Shown here one piece after another: positions 24,415 through 32,829 of a stretch of 64,000 nt of DNA. The translations under genes were made by a program, and so were the position numbers. The notes beneath the pieces are model-generated. The model did not search any database and was not told the DNA's origin. It was given only the letters and a program-made list of their open reading frames with translations. Source of the DNA: Kitasatospora sp044457565 (lineage in GTDB: Bacteria; Actinomycetota; Actinomycetes; Streptomycetales; Streptomycetaceae); contig NZ_JBITGZ010000002.1 in NCBI RefSeq assembly GCF_044457565.1, positions 186,001 through 250,000 on the forward strand. The letters are read 5' to 3'. How positions within the stretch are numbered: the stretch's first letter is position 1; each line of letters starts with the position of its first letter.

Positions 24415-25329
24415 TCAACTCCTGCTGGTGAGGTAGTCGGTGATCAGGCTCTCCAGGTCCTGGTGGCCCGTGTAGGGCTTCAGCAGCTCCTGGTAGAGCT
24501 CGGGGCGGCGGCCGTGCAGGCAGAAGTAGAGGCTGTTGCGGAAGGAGAGGTCGACCTCCCGCAGTTCGCGGATCCGCTCCAGGTCGAGCTGGGCGAGCAG
24601 GACGCCCTCCTCCTCGTCCAGCGAGCCGAGCAGCTGCTCGGGCGCGGCGACGGTGCTGTGCCCGGCGACCGCGATGGAGACCTGGCGGCCGGCCCGCTCG
24701 CCGGAGACCTCGCCGACCGCGCTGGCCAGCAGGGTGTAGCAGACGTTGAAGGAGGAGTTGGCCTGCAGGCAGGGCCGGGTGATCTGGATGTTGCCGCGCA
24801 GCGCCGCACCGGGGACGGCGATGATCTCGGCGCCGCGCATGGCCAGTGTCCGCGGCACCTCGGGGATCCAGAAGTCGGAGCAGACGCAGATCCCCAGCCG
24901 GCCGAACGGCGTGTCCAGCACGACGAGTTCGTCGCTGGGCGAGACGGTGACCATCTCGGCGGCGAAGCGGTGGGTCTTGCGGGCCTTGGCGGCGATCCGG
25001 CCCTGGTCGTCCAGCAGGACCGAGGTGTTGTAGTAGCGGTCCTCCTCGCGCTCGATCACCGTGCCGCACAGGATGTAGCAGCCCTTGGCGCGGGCCACCT
25101 CGGCCAGCTGGTCGATCACCGGGCCCGGCACCGGCTGGTCGATGACGCCCTTGAGATGGGCGCGGCCGGGGAAGTAGAACGGCGGGCCGAGGAAGAACTC
25201 CGGCAGGATGATCAGTTCCACGTCCTGGACGGTGTCGAGCAGCGCCAGGGTGCGGGCCAGGTTCACCGCGGGGTCGAGGTCCCACAGGGTCTGCAGCAGC
25301 GCTACCCGGGGGGTGTTGGTGGGTTTCAT
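24415..25329 (-). CDS. Carbon-nitrogen hydrolase (nitrilase superfamily), intact triad
   Basis: A 304-aa nitrilase-superfamily protein. The Glu-Lys-Cys triad is visible as E44 (IILPEFF), K118 (ARKTHRF) and C150 (GICVCSDFWIPE). The superfamily hydrolyses amides, carbamoyl groups or nitriles, and some members run in the acyl-transfer direction. The start ATG 25329 overlaps by 4 bases the stop of a second, degenerate paralogue, so the two proteins are made together and may form a heteromer. In this cluster it could release an amide-protected intermediate or make an amide bond. Confidence 0.88.
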   Translation of the reverse strand: MKPTNTPRVALLQTLWDLDPAVNLARTLALLDTVQDVELIILPEFFLGPPFYFPGRAHLKGVIDQPVPGPVIDQLAEVARAKGCYILCGTVIEREEDRYYNTSVLLDDQGRIAAKARKTHRFAAEMVTVSPSDELVVLDTPFGRLGICVCSDFWIPEVPRTLAMRGAEIIAVPGAALRGNIQITRPCLQANSSFNVCYTLLASAVGEVSGERAGRQVSIAVAGHSTVAAPEQLLGSLDEEEGVLLAQLDLERIRELREVDLSFRNSLYFCLHGRRPELYQELLKPYTGHQDLESLITDYLTSRS

Positions 25330-26246
25330 GCGGGGGCTCCGTCCGGGGTCGGGGCGTCCGTCCAGTCGGGCAGCGGACGGCCGGGCCGGGTGGCCGCGGT
25401 CAGCGCCAGGCCCAGCGGGGAACGGCGGAAGTCGGCGGGGAACGGCGCGGCGGCGCGCATCCGGCGCAGCTCGTACAGGTCCAGGTCGGCGGTGATCAGG
25501 CACTCCTCGCGCTCGGCCTCGGCCAGCACCGGTTGCTGCTTGCGGAAGTCGCGGGAGTAGGCGCCGATCGCGAGCGGGCTGCGCAGGACGGCGCTACGGC
25601 CCATGTAGGTGAGTCCGGCGAGGGTGTTCTCGCCGGTGGCGCTGGCGAACAGCACGTAGGCGCAGTTCTCGGCGGCCCGGGCGAGCAGCATCTGGCGCAC
25701 CGGCTCGGCGAACGGGCGCAGCAGCAGCGACGGCGCGATGATCACTTCGACCCCGTCGGCGAAGAGTCCGCGCAGCACCTCGGGGAACTGCACGTCGTAG
25801 CCGACCGCGAAGCCGAGCCGGCCGAGCGGGGTGGGGAAGACCCGGGCGTCGGTGACGCCGGTCAGGAAGTGCGCCTCCAGGTCGTAGACCATGGTGCGCC
25901 GGGCGGTGCCGGTCAGCCGGCCGGTGTCGTCCAGCAGCACGGCGGCGCTGTGCACCTCGTCCCCGGCGCGCTCCAGCACCCCGGCGGCGATCCAGATGCC
26001 CAGTTCGCGGGCCAGGTCCGCGAGCCACTCGGTGAGCGGGCCGGGGACGGGTTCGGCGATCTCGTGGCTCTTGGGCAGGTTGAGCGCGGTGGCGAACACC
26101 TCGGGCAGGACGACGAGCCGGCACCCCTCGTCGGCCGCGGCCCGGACCAGCTTCTCGGCGCGGGCCAGGTTCTCCGGCCGGCGGTTGGTCGCCACCGACA
26201 GCTGGACGAGGCCGACCCGGTACCTGCGGAGGTCAGCGTTGGGCAT
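25326..26246 (-). CDS. Degenerate nitrilase paralogue missing catalytic Lys and Cys
   Basis: A 306-aa nitrilase-superfamily homologue. E49 (VVLPEVF) is kept, but the catalytic Lys position is Arg (ARRTMV, R117) and the nucleophile Cys is Gly (GFAVGYDVQFPE, G149). The rest of the fold is well preserved, so it looks like a maintained pseudo-enzyme rather than a decaying gene. Coupling by a 4-base overlap to the intact homologue suggests a structural or regulatory subunit. ATG 26246 has GGAAGGA upstream. The DNA upstream is a homopolymer tract. Confidence 0.82.
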   Translation of the reverse strand: MPNADLRRYRVGLVQLSVATNRRPENLARAEKLVRAAADEGCRLVVLPEVFATALNLPKSHEIAEPVPGPLTEWLADLARELGIWIAAGVLERAGDEVHSAAVLLDDTGRLTGTARRTMVYDLEAHFLTGVTDARVFPTPLGRLGFAVGYDVQFPEVLRGLFADGVEVIIAPSLLLRPFAEPVRQMLLARAAENCAYVLFASATGENTLAGLTYMGRSAVLRSPLAIGAYSRDFRKQQPVLAEAEREECLITADLDLYELRRMRAAAPFPADFRRSPLGLALTAATRPGRPLPDWTDAPTPDGAPA

Positions 26247-26271
26247 GGCGCGGTCCTTCCGGTGAGGGGCG

Positions 26272-26469
<198 letters not shown>

Positions 26470-26497
26470 CGCCCGTTCGATCGGGTTCGGGCAGCCG

Positions 26498-27280
26498 TCA
26501 GTCGAAGATCCGGTCGTAGATGCCGGGCTCGCCCACGGAGTAGCCGGTGTCGCGGTCCCGGGAGGAGATCACCAGGTTGATGCCCTCCTTGGAGACGCTC
26601 CAGTGGTTCAGGCCGAGCTCGTCCAGCAGCGCCCGCATCTCGTCGCTGCTGTAGGAGGCGCGCAGCGAGCGCATGAAGGCGTTGGAGTCGCCGCCCGCGT
26701 ACTGGAGCACGAAGGAGACCATGCCCTCGTCGGCGTCCCGGGCCAGGTCGTACAGCAGCACGTTGCCGCCCGGCCGGCAGATCCGGGCCAGCTCGGGCAG
26801 GATGCGCTCCGGCTTGTCCCAGCGGTTGATCGCGCAGAAGCTGAACACCACGTCGAAGCTGTCGTCCTCGTAGGGCAGCCGGGTGTAGCGCGCCCAGTCG
26901 CAGGAGAAGTCGCCGCCGTAGGAGACCAGGTTGGCGAAGATGGTGTTCTCCCGGGCCACCTCCAGGAAGGCGTCGTTGGTGTCCAGCCCGGTGAAGACGG
27001 AGTCGGGGTGCTGGGCGGCCAGGCGCAGCGAGAGCAGCCCGCTGGCGCAGCCGATCTCCAGCACATCCTTCTCGGGCCCGCAGTCCGGCCCGATCAGCTT
27101 CATCATGTGCTGCATCGGGATGATCATGGAGGTGCGGACGCTGCGGTCGTAGGCCCGGCACTCGTCGGTGTCCTCGAACGGGTCACCCTGCGGGACCCGC
27201 TCGGCGAGGTCGAAGATCCGGCCCCGGCGGGCGCGGCGGGGCGTGGTGGGCCCGGTGGTCGTGGTCTCAGAACTGGACAA
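26498..27280 (-). CDS. SAM methyltransferase, paralogue flanking the radical SAM gene (downstream)
   Basis: A 260-aa class I methyltransferase with VLEIGCASGLLSLRLA as SAM motif I and ICRPGGNVLLYDLARDADEG. Its C-terminal third (FVLQYAGG..., SLRASYSSDEMRALLDELGLNHWSV..EG) aligns with the methyltransferase at 28763-29503, so the two are paralogues around the radical SAM gene. TTG 27280 is the start, overlapping the radical SAM stop by 14 bases, with GGAAGGGG upstream. In CC-1065, C10Q is a methyltransferase-fold protein that closes the cyclopropane on a radical SAM (C10P) product; this is a candidate for that step. Confidence 0.85.
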   Translation of the reverse strand: MSSSETTTTGPTTPRRARRGRIFDLAERVPQGDPFEDTDECRAYDRSVRTSMIIPMQHMMKLIGPDCGPEKDVLEIGCASGLLSLRLAAQHPDSVFTGLDTNDAFLEVARENTIFANLVSYGGDFSCDWARYTRLPYEDDSFDVVFSFCAINRWDKPERILPELARICRPGGNVLLYDLARDADEGMVSFVLQYAGGDSNAFMRSLRASYSSDEMRALLDELGLNHWSVSKEGINLVISSRDRDTGYSVGEPGIYDRIFD

Positions 27281-28766
27281 GGGGGAGCCCCTTCCGGCCG
27301 TCGGTGCGGTCGATCTGCCACTTGAGGATCTCGGTGCTCGCCGAGGTCGGCTGCGGGAGCCGGTGGTTGGCGTCCGAGTAGAACGTCTTGGAGATGTTGT
27401 CGATGTAGTACCAGCCCTTCGGGTACGTCACCTGGATCGCGTCGGCGTCGATCTCCAGCAGCCCCTTGGCGACCAGGTCGTCCATCTTGTCCTTGAAGTA
27501 CTCGTACGGGTCGACGCCGTGGCGCAGCTTGTACTCGGCGCGCTTGACCCGCAGCAGCTTCAGCCCCAGCACCAGGCTGCGGCAGCGCTGCTCGTGCTCG
27601 TCGGTGTAGGCACCCATGACCACCGGCAGCCGGCCCGAGTCGCAGGTGGCGATGTAGTTCTCGATGTCCGGCTCGTTGAGGTACATGTGGTTGTTCAGGT
27701 ACCCGTACGCCCCGGAGCCGATCGCCACCATGTCGCCGCAGCGGCCCCAGATCTGGGACAGGTGGTCGGTCAGGTAGAAGGTGTCCGTCTCCAGCCCGAG
27801 GTACGGCTTGCTGCCGTCCTTGAGCACCGGGTACGTCTTGACGCCGGCCGCCGCCCACTCGGGGCGCATCGGCTCGATGAAGTCGTTGTAGGTCAGCGCC
27901 AGGTAGCCCGCGTCCATCAGCGTGGTGTGCAGGTACTGGTACATCTCGTCGGCCTCGCGGGTGCTGGGGCACGGCGGGGTCGCGCCGCTCTGCAGCGCGA
28001 AGAACACCTCCGAGCCCGGCATCACGGCGTAGTTGTAGACCGAGAAGGACGTCACCGGCAGGTCCATCAGGGTGCGGATGTCCTGCTCCCACAGGTCGTG
28101 GGTCTGCCCGGGGATGCCGATCATGTAGTCGATGCAGAGGTTCTCCATGCCGCTGCGGTCGATCAGCTCGATGGTCTTGGTGGCGGACTCGCCGGTGTGC
28201 GCGCGGGCCCGGCCCAGGTAGCGCAGCAGCGGGTCGTGGAAGGTCTGCACGCCCAGGCTCATCCGGTTGACGCCGTGCTTGAGCAGCGCGTCCAGCTTGT
28301 ACTGGTCGACGTCGACCGGGGTGCTCTCGATGGTCATCGAGCAGTCCGGGCTGAAGTTGAGCCGCTGCTTCATGAAGCCGAGCAGGTCGTCGAGTTCCTC
28401 GGCGCGCAGCGTGGTCGGGGTGCCGCCGCCGAAGTAGCCGGAGGTGAAGACGGTGTCCTTCACGTGCGGCAGCTTGGAGTAGAGGTCGATCTCCGCCTTG
28501 AGCGCGTGGATGTAGCGCTGCACCAGGGTGTTGCGGGTGCTGAACTTGTTGTACGGGCAGCTGGTGCAGACCTGGTTGCAGAACGGGATGTGCACGTAGA
28601 ACGAGCTGGTCTTGGGGAACTTCTCACGCTTGGCGTAGATCTGCTCCGCCGTCAGCGGCTGGACGTCGCAGGGGTACCAGCGGACGAACTCGATGTCCCG
28701 CTCGGGGTACTCCCGCCAGTAGCTGGGGGTGTCGAGGAAGTTCCTGGTGATCGACTCCTGGGTCAT
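27267..28766 (-). CDS. HemN/HemW-like radical SAM enzyme, cyclopropanation candidate
   Basis: A 499-aa radical SAM protein of the coproporphyrinogen-oxidase-like class (class C type). The cluster motif CxxxCxxC is C63, C67, C70 (CNQVCTSC), without the fourth Cys of HemN. FGGGTPTTL is the SAM-binding glycine motif, and a C-terminal HemN-like winged domain is present. Class C enzymes bind two SAM molecules and add a SAM-derived methylene to sp2 carbons; C10P of CC-1065 and YtkT of yatakemycin are relatives in cyclopropane formation. ATG 28766 has GGAGAGG and overlaps the upstream methyltransferase stop. Confidence 0.9.
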   Translation of the reverse strand: MTQESITRNFLDTPSYWREYPERDIEFVRWYPCDVQPLTAEQIYAKREKFPKTSSFYVHIPFCNQVCTSCPYNKFSTRNTLVQRYIHALKAEIDLYSKLPHVKDTVFTSGYFGGGTPTTLRAEELDDLLGFMKQRLNFSPDCSMTIESTPVDVDQYKLDALLKHGVNRMSLGVQTFHDPLLRYLGRARAHTGESATKTIELIDRSGMENLCIDYMIGIPGQTHDLWEQDIRTLMDLPVTSFSVYNYAVMPGSEVFFALQSGATPPCPSTREADEMYQYLHTTLMDAGYLALTYNDFIEPMRPEWAAAGVKTYPVLKDGSKPYLGLETDTFYLTDHLSQIWGRCGDMVAIGSGAYGYLNNHMYLNEPDIENYIATCDSGRLPVVMGAYTDEHEQRCRSLVLGLKLLRVKRAEYKLRHGVDPYEYFKDKMDDLVAKGLLEIDADAIQVTYPKGWYYIDNISKTFYSDANHRLPQPTSASTEILKWQIDRTDGRKGLPLVQF

Positions 28767-29503
28767 GGTGCCTCTCCGGTCGCCGTTCGATGGGGGGTGG
28801 TGCCGGTCGGTTCGGATGCCGCTTCGGACTCCCGCCGGTGCTCGACGGTCAGTGCCATCGGGCCCTCGGCGGTGACCGGCCAGTGGGCCAGGCCGCCCGC
28901 GTCGAGCCGCTCCCGCAGCTCGGCGCTGGTCCATGCGCCGTTCAGCGAGTGCAGGTAGGTGCGCAGCCGGTAGCCGCCCTCGGGTGAGTCGTCGGCGGCC
29001 ATCTCGCGCAGGGTGTATTCGAGGATGAACGGGTCCGGGTCCCGGCGCAGGTCGTTGACCAGCAGCCGGCCCCCGGGCGCCAGTGCGCGGGCCGACTCGC
29101 GCAGCAGTGGCAGCGGGTCGCCGTCGCCGCCGAGCAGGTGCACGCCGTAGACCAGCGCGTACCGCCCCAGCAGGGCGGCCGGCAGCGGCTGCCCGGGCGC
29201 CCAGTACTCCACCTCGGCCGCAGTGCCCAGGCGGCCGCGGGCCAGCTCCACCGCGCCCGGGTCGGTGCACAGCAGCCGCAGCTCCAGCGGCCGGCGGGCC
29301 AGCAGCCCGGTGGCGAAGCCGCCGTAGCCGGGCCCGACCTCCAGCACCGGGCCCTCGCCGCACTCCTCGGCCAGCCGGTCGAGGAACTCCTCCTTGTACT
29401 GGTTGCGGGCGGCCAGGTACCCGTCGTACGCCAGGCGCTGCGCCGCGGTGTCGAGCGGGTGCGCGGCGGGCACCCGGGTGGCCGGCAGCAGCCCGGTGGT
29501 CAC
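28763..29503 (-). CDS. SAM methyltransferase, paralogue flanking the radical SAM gene (upstream)
   Basis: A 246-aa class I methyltransferase with VLEVGPGYGGFATGLLA motif I and ALAPGGRLLVNDLRRDPDPFI. The C-terminal region (LHSLNGAWTSAELRERLDAGGLAHWPVTAEG) matches the paralogue at 26498-27280. GTG 29503 follows GGAGG and begins 4 bases after the BtrH-like gene; its stop overlaps the radical SAM start. It may be the cyclase partner of the radical SAM enzyme or act on a second site. The acceptor is unknown. Confidence 0.85.
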   Translation of the reverse strand: MTTGLLPATRVPAAHPLDTAAQRLAYDGYLAARNQYKEEFLDRLAEECGEGPVLEVGPGYGGFATGLLARRPLELRLLCTDPGAVELARGRLGTAAEVEYWAPGQPLPAALLGRYALVYGVHLLGGDGDPLPLLRESARALAPGGRLLVNDLRRDPDPFILEYTLREMAADDSPEGGYRLRTYLHSLNGAWTSAELRERLDAGGLAHWPVTAEGPMALTVEHRRESEAASEPTGTTPHRTATGEAP

Positions 29504-29507
29504 CGGA

Positions 29508-30680
29508 TCACACCTCCCTCAGCACGGCGAACAGCTCCCGCTCGGTCTCGGCGATCCCGCGCAGGGTGGCCCGAAGCTCGCCGCCGAGCCGCTCGCGCAG
29601 CGGGTCCAGCCCGGTCGCGGCCGCCGCCCTCAGCTTGGGCAGCCGGCTGCCGAGAACTCCGGCCCGGGCGAGCGCCGGGCCGCTGCCGTCCAGCAGCTGC
29701 TGCTCGCGCTCGCGGTAGGTGTCGGCGAGTTCGGTGAACGCCGGGGTCCAGGCCGGCAGCAGCAGCGCGACCAGCTGCTCCCAGCGTTCGGCGCTGTCGG
29801 CGCACAGCAGGGCCGCGTCGGCCAGCCGGTGGTCGCCGGTGAGCTCGGCGGCCTCGGACAGGAAGGCCTGGAAGAGGTTGCGGAAGGCGTTGCCGCCCGT
29901 CCCCGCGAGCTCGAAGTCGACGAAGGAGCCGGCCAGTTCGTCGACGGCCTCGGTGGCCTTGGCGTGCTGGAGCAGGTGGTCCAGGCCCGCGCCGTAGGAC
30001 TCCAGACCGCGCAGCCCGAAGGTGGGCACCGGCGGTTGCAGCATCGCCCGGCAGGAGTACCGCACGCCCTGGCGGATGTCCTCCTCGCCGGGGTGGCGGG
30101 CCTTGGTCCAGTCGGCCTTGAGCAGCGCGTGCCGGGGCGGGAACGGCTGGTGGGCGGAGGCCCGGGCGGTGGCCAGCTCGGCGGTGGTGATGGTCTGGGG
30201 CCGGGCGGGGCGGTCGGAGATCGTCACCGTGCCGGCCTCGGCGTCGTGCTCCAGCACCACGATGGCGTGTGCGCCGAAGTGCCGGGTGGCCTGGAAGTAC
30301 GGCAGGTGGAAGAGGTCCGCGTAGATCACGGCCGGCCGTCCGGCGGCCAGTTCCGCCAGCAGCTCCTGCCAGGCGTGGTCCGGGTCGTCCGTCACCGCGA
30401 CGTCCAGGTCCAGCCCGACGCCGGCCGCCATCCGGCGGGTGAACTCCGGGAACGGGCCGTTGCGCCCGCCGGTGAAGCCGCGCCCGCCGGGCGTCGGCGG
30501 CAGGTGCATGAAGCTGATCCCGCCGGCCAGGCCGAACAGCATCGCCTCGCTGACGGGGGTGCCGTGCGCCGCGAGCTGCTTGCGCAGCGAGGCGGTCTCG
30601 CAGTGCTCGCCGCCGAACCGCCCGTCCGGGCGGGGCTGCGGCGGGGTGCTCCCGGCCGGGCCGGTGGGGCTGCTCGTCAT
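29508..30680 (-). CDS. BtrH-like acyltransferase (BtrH N-terminal domain plus DUF4872)
   Basis: A 390-aa protein. The N-terminal papain-like BtrH domain starts GRFGGEHCETASLRKQL with the probable nucleophile Cys near residue 27; RHFGAHAIVVLEHD and TISDRP carry the expected His and Asp. The C-terminal helical half (about 205-390) resembles DUF4872. BtrH transfers an acyl group from a carrier protein to an amine in butirosin synthesis. No carrier protein is encoded nearby, so here the donor may be an acyl-CoA or acyl-adenylate from the PaaK-like ligase two genes upstream. Overlaps the next gene by 4 bases. Confidence 0.82.
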   Translation of the reverse strand: MTSSPTGPAGSTPPQPRPDGRFGGEHCETASLRKQLAAHGTPVSEAMLFGLAGGISFMHLPPTPGGRGFTGGRNGPFPEFTRRMAAGVGLDLDVAVTDDPDHAWQELLAELAAGRPAVIYADLFHLPYFQATRHFGAHAIVVLEHDAEAGTVTISDRPARPQTITTAELATARASAHQPFPPRHALLKADWTKARHPGEEDIRQGVRYSCRAMLQPPVPTFGLRGLESYGAGLDHLLQHAKATEAVDELAGSFVDFELAGTGGNAFRNLFQAFLSEAAELTGDHRLADAALLCADSAERWEQLVALLLPAWTPAFTELADTYREREQQLLDGSGPALARAGVLGSRLPKLRAAAATGLDPLRERLGGELRATLRGIAETERELFAVLREV

Positions 30681-31495
30681 GCGGGTCCTCCCGGGGTGGC
30701 GGGGCGGTTGGCCCAGGCGGCCCAGCCGAGGGCCTCACCCGCCTCCCGCTGCGCCTGGTCACTCTCGGCGGCGAGCTCGGCGAGCACCGAGCTGGTGTAG
30801 GGGTTGTCGTCGGCGGGCGGGTAGTCCAGCGCGGTGCCGACCAGCACGTTGCTGATCGCCGCGTGCACCAGGTCCGGCGGGAGCCCGCGGCCGGCGAGTT
30901 CGGCGGCCAGCGAGGCGCAGGCGCGCAGCGCGGCCTTGGTCGCCGCCCGGTTGGCCGGGCCGACCACCTCCTCCTTGCCGAGCACCACCTCGCCGAGGTC
31001 GGCGGCCAGCGTGCGCAGCAGCCCGATCCGCCGGGCCGAGGCGGTCACCAGGACGGTGCGCAGGCCCAGCGCCACCGCGGTGAACTGGCAGACCGGCTTC
31101 AGCCCGACCACCTCGGCGGGCACCGGCGGCAGGTCCGAGGTCGGCACGCTGGTGGCCAGGTTCACGAACAGCGGCTGCCGGCCCAGGTGCTGCGCCGTGG
31201 TGGCCAGCGTGGTCAGCGCCTTGCCGGTCTCCTGCGGCGGTACGCAGAGCAGTACGGTGTCGGCGGCGATCAGCAGCTCCTCGCTGCTCACCTCGGGCAG
31301 CACCAGTTCGCTGGCGATCCGGCGCGCCACCCCGGGGTCGCTGTCGTGCAGCACCACCGGGAAGCGCGCGCCGATCCGGTCGGCGAGCACCGCGCCGAGC
31401 CGGCCCAGACCCACCACGGCGACCGTGCCGGGGTCGGGGTTGCCGGGTATCGCGGGGCCGCCGCCCCCGCCGAGCCCGGTGCCGTCGGCCGTCAT
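30677..31495 (-). CDS. NAD(P)-binding oxidoreductase, pyrroline-5-carboxylate-reductase-like
   Basis: A 272-aa Rossmann protein. The dinucleotide site is TVAVVGLGRLGAVLADRIG (about 22-40), followed by the ADTVLLCVPPQETGKAL strand-helix and a helical C-terminal domain (AATKAALRACASLAAELAGRGLPPDLVH) like the dimerisation domain of ProC-type and related imine or beta-hydroxyacid reductases. It could reduce a cyclic imine formed during pyrroline or indoline ring closure. Both ends overlap neighbours by 4 bases. The substrate is unknown. Confidence 0.7.
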   Translation of the reverse strand: MTADGTGLGGGGGPAIPGNPDPGTVAVVGLGRLGAVLADRIGARFPVVLHDSDPGVARRIASELVLPEVSSEELLIAADTVLLCVPPQETGKALTTLATTAQHLGRQPLFVNLATSVPTSDLPPVPAEVVGLKPVCQFTAVALGLRTVLVTASARRIGLLRTLAADLGEVVLGKEEVVGPANRAATKAALRACASLAAELAGRGLPPDLVHAAISNVLVGTALDYPPADDNPYTSSVLAELAAESDQAQREAGEALGWAAWANRPATPGGPA

Positions 31496-32829
31496 GAGAC
31501 CGCCTCCAGGTCCTCGATGGTCAGGCTGCCGGGCTTGAGCATCCGGTCCATCGCGCGGCGGACCTGGGCCCGGTCGATCGGCGCGACCGAGGCCGGTACG
31601 CCGAACTCGGCCTCGACCCGCGCGGTGACGGCGGCGCAGAGCACGGCCGGGTCGGCGCCGTCGGCCTCCACCCGGATCTCCAGGCCCGGCCCGGACACCC
31701 CGGCGGCCCAGTACAGCCCGGCGCCCGGGGTGGCCAGCACCGTCTGCTCCAGCGCCAGCTTGTTGATCCGCCGCCCGCCGACGGTCAGCTGCTCGCTGAC
31801 CCGCCCGTGGTGGCGGACCGTACGGCGGGGGCTGCCGCACGAGCAGCTCTCCGTGCCGATGGTGACGAAGTCCCCGCTGCGGTAGCGCAGCAGCGGCGTC
31901 GCCCGGCCGCTGAGGGCGGTGATGACCAGCTCGCCCGCGGTGCCGTCCGGCACCGGCTCGGTGGTCGCGGGATCGATCACCTCGAACAGGTGCCGGTCCT
32001 CGGTCAGGTGCAGGCCGCCGTGCGCGCAGACCAGGGCGAGCGAGTTGGTCTCGGTCGAGCCGTACGCGTTGGACAGCCGGACGCCCCACAGGTTCGCGAT
32101 CTTCTCCAGCTTGGCCTGGGAGCAGGTCTCGCCGACGTACAGGAAGGTCTTGAGGCCGATCTCGGCGGGGTCGCGGCCGGTCTCCTTGAGCATGTCGTAC
32201 AGCCGCAGGGCCCGGCTGGGGGTGCAGACCAGTCCGGTGGGCCGGACCGTCCACATCATCTCGACCATGCGCTCGAACGGGCAGACCAGGCTGAGCGTGC
32301 CGACCGGCACGACCGCGGCCCCGCCCTGCTCCAGCGCCCGGTCCAGGTCGTAGGAGGCGAAGGCCAGTTCGTACGGGATGGCGATGAAGACCAGGTCGCC
32401 GGGGCCGAAGAGGTGGCCCACCGACTGCTCGACCGCGACGTTGCCGCGGATCCAGTCCTCGTAGGTGATCATCGAGGAGGTCGGGCTGCCGGTCGTCCCG
32501 GTGGACTCCCCGTAGCGGATCAGCTCCTCGCGGCCGACGGCGAGCAGTCCGAAGGGGTACGCGGCGCGCAGGTCCCGCTTGGTGGTGAAGGGCAGTTCGC
32601 GCAGCTCCTCGGCACTGGCCGGCCGCAGGTCCCCGTACTCCTTGGCCCAGTTCTCCCGGTAGTACGGCGAGTTGGCGAACGCGTGTGCCAGCTGGCGTCC
32701 CAGTAGCTCGAACTGGAATCCGGGGACCTCGGCGCGGCTCAGCCGTTCGAAGGCGGCCAGGTCGGCGAGGGCGGCGGCGCGGATCTCGGCGTACCGCCGG
32801 TGCGGGGGGTGGTCGTCGGTGCTCGTCAC
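31492..32829 (-). CDS. Phenylacetate-CoA ligase-like adenylate-forming enzyme
   Basis: A 445-aa member of the PaaK branch of adenylate-forming enzymes. The P-loop is YGESTGTTGSPTS (about 107-119), with NAYGSTETNSLAL as the A5 motif, LLRYRSGDFVTIG and the C-terminal lid. A CSCGSP Cys cluster typical of PaaK relatives is present. It activates an aromatic or heteroaromatic acid as AMP ester or CoA thioester. With the BtrH-like acyltransferase it offers a route to amide bonds without an NRPS. GTG 32829 overlaps the upstream dehydrogenase stop. Confidence 0.88.
   Translation of the reverse strand: MTSTDDHPPHRRYAEIRAAALADLAAFERLSRAEVPGFQFELLGRQLAHAFANSPYYRENWAKEYGDLRPASAEELRELPFTTKRDLRAAYPFGLLAVGREELIRYGESTGTTGSPTSSMITYEDWIRGNVAVEQSVGHLFGPGDLVFIAIPYELAFASYDLDRALEQGGAAVVPVGTLSLVCPFERMVEMMWTVRPTGLVCTPSRALRLYDMLKETGRDPAEIGLKTFLYVGETCSQAKLEKIANLWGVRLSNAYGSTETNSLALVCAHGGLHLTEDRHLFEVIDPATTEPVPDGTAGELVITALSGRATPLLRYRSGDFVTIGTESCSCGSPRRTVRHHGRVSEQLTVGGRRINKLALEQTVLATPGAGLYWAAGVSGPGLEIRVEADGADPAVLCAAVTARVEAEFGVPASVAPIDRAQVRRAMDRMLKPGSLTIEDLEAVS

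Noticed and set aside
27267..28766. Radical SAM gene considered as housekeeping hemW/hemN
   Set aside because: It lacks the fourth Cys of HemN, is longer than typical HemW, and is tightly coupled to two methyltransferases in a secondary-metabolite operon.
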